Positions 6,560-8,880 of a stretch of DNA of 8,880 bases are shown in pieces. Numbering within the stretch: the stretch's first letter is position 1; each line of letters begins with the position of its first letter. The notes below the pieces were generated by a model. The model was not told the DNA's origin. It saw only the letters and a list, made by a program, of their open reading frames with translations, and searched no databases. A program made the position numbers and the translations under genes. Source of the DNA: Porticoccaceae bacterium (lineage in GTDB: Bacteria > Pseudomonadota > Gammaproteobacteria > Pseudomonadales > Porticoccaceae); NCBI GenBank assembly GCA_023255165.1, contig JALRJD010000269.1, forward strand, positions 1-8,880, written 5' to 3'.

Positions 6560-6570
6560 GGCGCTTTTTT
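6545..6570 (+). terminator. Probable intrinsic terminator of the hydrolase gene
   Basis: GCGC (6545-6548) pairs with GCGC (6561-6564), extended by CTT (6550-6552) with AAG (6558-6560) around a one-base bulge. The loop is five T, and six T follow at 6565-6570. The stem includes the last codons and the TAA of the hydrolase. It is short but well placed. Confidence 0.55.
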
Positions 6571-6622
6571 ATCTCGCTGTAGGCTTTTTATCTCGCTGTA
6601 GGCTTTTTATCCCGTTGTAGGC
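6562..6622. repeat. Tandem 19-20 base repeats at the thioesterase 3' end
   Basis: Three units lie head to tail: one of 20 bases at 6562-6581, GGCTTTTTATCTCGCTGTA at 6582-6600, and a 19-base copy at 6601-6619 with two substitutions, then GGC at 6620-6622. The third unit encodes the last residues and TAA stop of the minus-strand thioesterase, so the array extends that gene's 3' end outward, between it and the convergent hydrolase. Confidence 0.88.
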
Positions 6623-7050
6623 ACTTGTCTGGTATTGCCATTGTCATCAATGGCGACAAAAACAAATTCACCCTCAGTGACTTTTACCTGCTCGGCGAAC
6701 TGGTCATCGACCGAGTCGAGGTCGCCCTCAACATTGCCCTCAATATCGCCCGAGGCATTATCAATCCAGGCTTCAATCAAAATGCGAATCGAGCTGGTGC
6801 CCACAGAGAGCGTCTGCGCATAGCAGCCAACCACCGCGCCAACCGGCACCGGGTTGAGAAAAGACATGCTGCTAATCGCCACCGTGGCAACCCGGCCGCG
6901 GGCAATGCGTCCCGCCAGAATGGCGCCGGCAAGGTCCATCTGACTTAATAGCCAACCGCCAAAAATATCGCCATTGGCATTGGTCTCGCGGGGCATGGCG
7001 ATGGTCTGGGAAATCAGCTTTCCCGAGGGTGCGGGAGGTTGAGTCTCCAT
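6607..7050 (-). CDS. yciA: YciA-family acyl-CoA thioesterase (hotdog fold)
   Basis: Acyl-CoA thioesterases of this type hydrolyse acyl-CoA to free acid and CoA in the cytoplasm. From the ATG at 7050 the product is 147 residues; E. coli YciA is 132. The block TNANGDIFGGWLLSQMD at 23-39 carries the active-site Asn24 and Asp39, followed by GRVATVAISSMSFLNPVPVG and a closing FVFVAIDDNG strand. Between the last strands it has an acidic insertion built from a 12-base tandem repeat (6703-6750), reading GDIE-GNVE-GDLD-SVDD. AAGGA ten bases upstream supports the 7050 start. A start at 7077 overlapping the dctM stop (TAATG) would add nine residues and is the main alternative. Co-directional with dctQ-dctM, it is probably last in that operon. 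Its stop codon lies in a 19-base repeat. Confidence 0.92.
   Translation of the reverse strand: METQPPAPSGKLISQTIAMPRETNANGDIFGGWLLSQMDLAGAILAGRIARGRVATVAISSMSFLNPVPVGAVVGCYAQTLSVGTSSIRILIEAWIDNASGDIEGNVEGDLDSVDDQFAEQVKVTEGEFVFVAIDDNGNTRQVPTTG
6703..6750 (-). repeat. 12-base tandem repeat inside the thioesterase gene
   Basis: Read on the minus strand, GGCGATATTGAG (6750-6739), GGCAATGTTGAG (6738-6727) and GGCGACCTCGAC (6726-6715) are in-frame copies, followed by a more diverged TCGGTCGATGAC (6714-6703). They encode four acidic tetrapeptides in a row. Confidence 0.8.
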
Positions 7051-7076
7051 CAATGTCTGTTCCTTGTGCGATGTCA

Positions 7077-8441
7077 TTAGTTGTAAATCACTCCCGGCAG
7101 CCAGGTGGCCAGCGACGGCCAAAGCGACAGCAACAACAGCAGTAGCAGTTGAATGCCTATAAAAGGTATCACGCCGCGATACATATCAGCGGTCTGCACC
7201 GTGGGCGGCGCCACACCGCGCAGATAAAACAGTGCAAAACCAAATGGCGGCGTCAGGAACGATGTCTGCAGGTTGATGGCAATCATAATACCCAGCCACA
7301 CCGGATCCAGCCCCATGGCCAGCAGCACCGGACCGACAATCGGCACCACCACAAAGGTGATCTCGATAAAGTCGAGCACAAAGCCAAGCAGGAAAATCAC
7401 CAGCATCACAATAATGGTTGCCGTGACCACGCCACCGGGCAGGCCGGCAAAAAACTGCTCGACCAGCTCCTCACCGCCAAAGCCGCGAAACACCAAAGAA
7501 AAGACCGCCGCGCCGATCAGAATCAAAAATACCATCGAGGTCACTTCAGTGGTGCTCTGGGCAACCTCGCGCAGCCGTCCCAGCGACAGCTGGTTTTTAA
7601 ACATCGCCAACAGCGTCGCACCAAAGGCGCCGACACCAGCGGCCTCAGTGGGCGTGGCAGCGCCGGATAAAATGGAACCCAACACCGCGGCAATCAACAA
7701 GATTGGCGGCAACAGGTTGAGCATCGCCCGCGACAGCCCCAACTCCACCAGCGGCTCATCGGTCTCGGCACGGGATCTCGGGCGCACAAACAGAATCACA
7801 TAGAGACTATAGAGCAGCACCAAAATCAAACCGGGAATAATGGCGCCGACAAACAGATCGCCAATCGAAACCACCTTGGGAGTAAAAATGCCCATCTCCA
7901 ACTGCGCCTGCTGATAGGCACTGGAGAGAATATCGCCAAGCAGCACCAGCGCGATTGACGGCGGAATAATCTGCCCGAGGGTGCCAGTGGCGCAGATAAT
8001 ACCGGTCGCCTGGGATGAAGAGTAACCGCGCTTGAGCATGGTCGGCAGCGACATCAATCCCATCGTCACCACGGTGGCGCCGACAATACCGGTGCTCGCC
8101 GCCAGCAGCGCGCCAACCAAAACCACCGAGAGACCGAGCCCACTGCGAAAGCCTTTTAGCAGGTCGGCCATGCTTTCAAGTAAATCTTCTGCCAGCCGCG
8201 ACTTCTCCAGCATCACGCCCATAAACACAAACAGCGGTACCGCGATCAGCGTGGTATTTTTAATCGTGCCAAACAGCCGGTTGGGCAGCGCCTGCAAAAA
8301 TGCCATATCGAAAGTGCCGGTGGCATAACCGGCCAGAGCAAAAATCAGCGCCGTGCCAGACAGCGACAACGCCACCGGGTAGCCCGCCATCAACACCAGG
8401 CAGACCACTAAAAACATTAACAGAGGAATAAATTCAGCCAT
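7077..8441 (-). CDS. dctM: TRAP transporter large permease subunit DctM
   Basis: DctM is the channel-forming subunit of tripartite ATP-independent periplasmic transporters, which import carboxylates and related solutes using sodium or proton gradients. The product is 454 residues and almost wholly hydrophobic, with many membrane helices. Family motifs are PLFVFMGVMLEKS near 69-81, GATVVTMGLMSLPTMLKRGY at 121-140, GTLGQIIPPSI at 153-163, GAATPTEAAGVGAFGA near 260-274 and LTPPFGFALFYLRGV at 396-410. It is somewhat longer than the ~425-residue C4-dicarboxylate type; the hydrophilic stretch around 170-195 accounts for part of this, resembling the longer DctM group. The ATG at 8441-8439 overlaps the dctQ stop by one base, so the two are translationally coupled. 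The stop at 7079-7077 abuts the thioesterase. The substrate cannot be read from the sequence. Confidence 0.95.
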   Translation of the reverse strand: MAEFIPLLMFLVVCLVLMAGYPVALSLSGTALIFALAGYATGTFDMAFLQALPNRLFGTIKNTTLIAVPLFVFMGVMLEKSRLAEDLLESMADLLKGFRSGLGLSVVLVGALLAASTGIVGATVVTMGLMSLPTMLKRGYSSSQATGIICATGTLGQIIPPSIALVLLGDILSSAYQQAQLEMGIFTPKVVSIGDLFVGAIIPGLILVLLYSLYVILFVRPRSRAETDEPLVELGLSRAMLNLLPPILLIAAVLGSILSGAATPTEAAGVGAFGATLLAMFKNQLSLGRLREVAQSTTEVTSMVFLILIGAAVFSLVFRGFGGEELVEQFFAGLPGGVVTATIIVMLVIFLLGFVLDFIEITFVVVPIVGPVLLAMGLDPVWLGIMIAINLQTSFLTPPFGFALFYLRGVAPPTVQTADMYRGVIPFIGIQLLLLLLLSLWPSLATWLPGVIYN

Positions 8442-8880
8442 CAGATCAGTGTCTCGAGCGGGTCAGGTTGACCGAGCTGCCGCTTGCCCAGTAACACCAA
8501 TGCATCTTTGAGTATCTCGGCAATACCCTGTAACAGCAGCGTCGCGGGCATAAGTAGTAGCAGGGTTTTTAACAGATAGATGCCAGCAATGCCGGTGCCC
8601 TCTTCCGAGGTTTCGCTAATCGACCAGCTCGCCGCCACATAGTCCCAGGACATCACAAAGATCAGCAGCGTCACCGGCAGTAAAAACAGCAGCCCGCCAA
8701 TCAGATCGACCAGTGCCTTGCGTCTGGCGGAAAAGCCGCGATAAAAAATATCCACCCGCACATGGCCGCCCCTTTTCAGGGTAAAGGCCGCACCCAGCAT
8801 AAATACCATGCCGTGCATATAGGTGACGGACTCCTGGGCGGCGACAGACCCGATACCGAAGCCGTAGCGTAGCAAGACCA
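8441..8880 (-). CDS. dctQ: TRAP transporter small permease subunit DctQ, N-terminus beyond the window
   Basis: DctQ is the small four-helix membrane subunit that pairs with DctM and the periplasmic binding protein in TRAP importers. About 145 codons are visible and the frame is open to the right edge, so the true start and first helix are missing; family members are usually 160-190 residues. The signature GAAFTLKRGGHVRVDIFY is present near the visible N-terminus, followed by two long hydrophobic segments. The gene precedes dctM with a one-base overlap (TGATG). By normal TRAP gene order, a dctP-type binding protein gene should lie just beyond position 8880; its family would best indicate the substrate. 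Confidence 0.93.
   Translation of the reverse strand, partial: VLLRYGFGIGSVAAQESVTYMHGMVFMLGAAFTLKRGGHVRVDIFYRGFSARRKALVDLIGGLLFLLPVTLLIFVMSWDYVAASWSISETSEEGTGIAGIYLLKTLLLLMPATLLLQGIAEILKDALVLLGKRQLGQPDPLETLI

Noticed and set aside
7149..7803. Two long overlapping plus-strand open frames of 173 and 176 codons opposite dctM
   Set aside because: They are antisense to a clear DctM gene and have low-complexity His/Lys/Gln- or Ser/Thr/Pro-rich translations typical of shadow frames.

Overview
The window reads as chromosomal DNA of a gammaproteobacterium. The housekeeping order ftsY-ftsE-ftsX, rsmD, coaD, mutM is typical of that class. A TonB-system ExbD and a TRAP transporter would suit a marine heterotroph of the Cellvibrionales/SAR92 type, but that finer placement is inference from gene content and was not tested by any search. 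Coding density is high, genes abut or overlap, and I saw no transposon, integrase, phage, toxin-antitoxin, CRISPR, tRNA or rRNA signal.

Layout. Positions 1-2649 (minus strand) hold the cell-division and protein-targeting cluster ftsY -> ftsE -> ftsX, with ftsX cut by the left edge. A 92-base divergent region separates it from rsmD (+) and coaD (+), which modify 16S rRNA and make coenzyme A. mutM (minus) converges on coaD with only 20 bases between the stop codons. A 183-base divergent region rich in inverted repeats separates mutM from a lone exbD (+), which ends in a strong intrinsic terminator followed by three 14-base tandem repeats. A monoacylglycerol-lipase-like alpha/beta hydrolase (+) follows. 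It converges on a minus-strand operon of TRAP transporter genes dctQ -> dctM and a YciA-type acyl-CoA thioesterase. dctQ is cut by the right edge.

How the genes work together. FtsE and FtsX form the ABC-type complex that couples the division ring to peptidoglycan hydrolase activation. FtsY, the signal recognition particle receptor, shares their transcript. RsmD, CoaD and MutM are unrelated housekeeping enzymes that commonly sit nearby. ExbD would need an ExbB and a TonB encoded elsewhere. DctQ and DctM form the membrane part of a sodium- or proton-driven solute importer, whose periplasmic binding protein is expected beyond the right edge.

I did not find an evident new multi-gene system. The oddities are small-scale: three separate short tandem-repeat tracts (one inside the thioesterase, one duplicating its 3' end, one behind the exbD terminator), an orphan exbD, a TTG-started rsmD overlapping an 8-codon upstream reading frame, and thioesterase-TRAP operon coupling.
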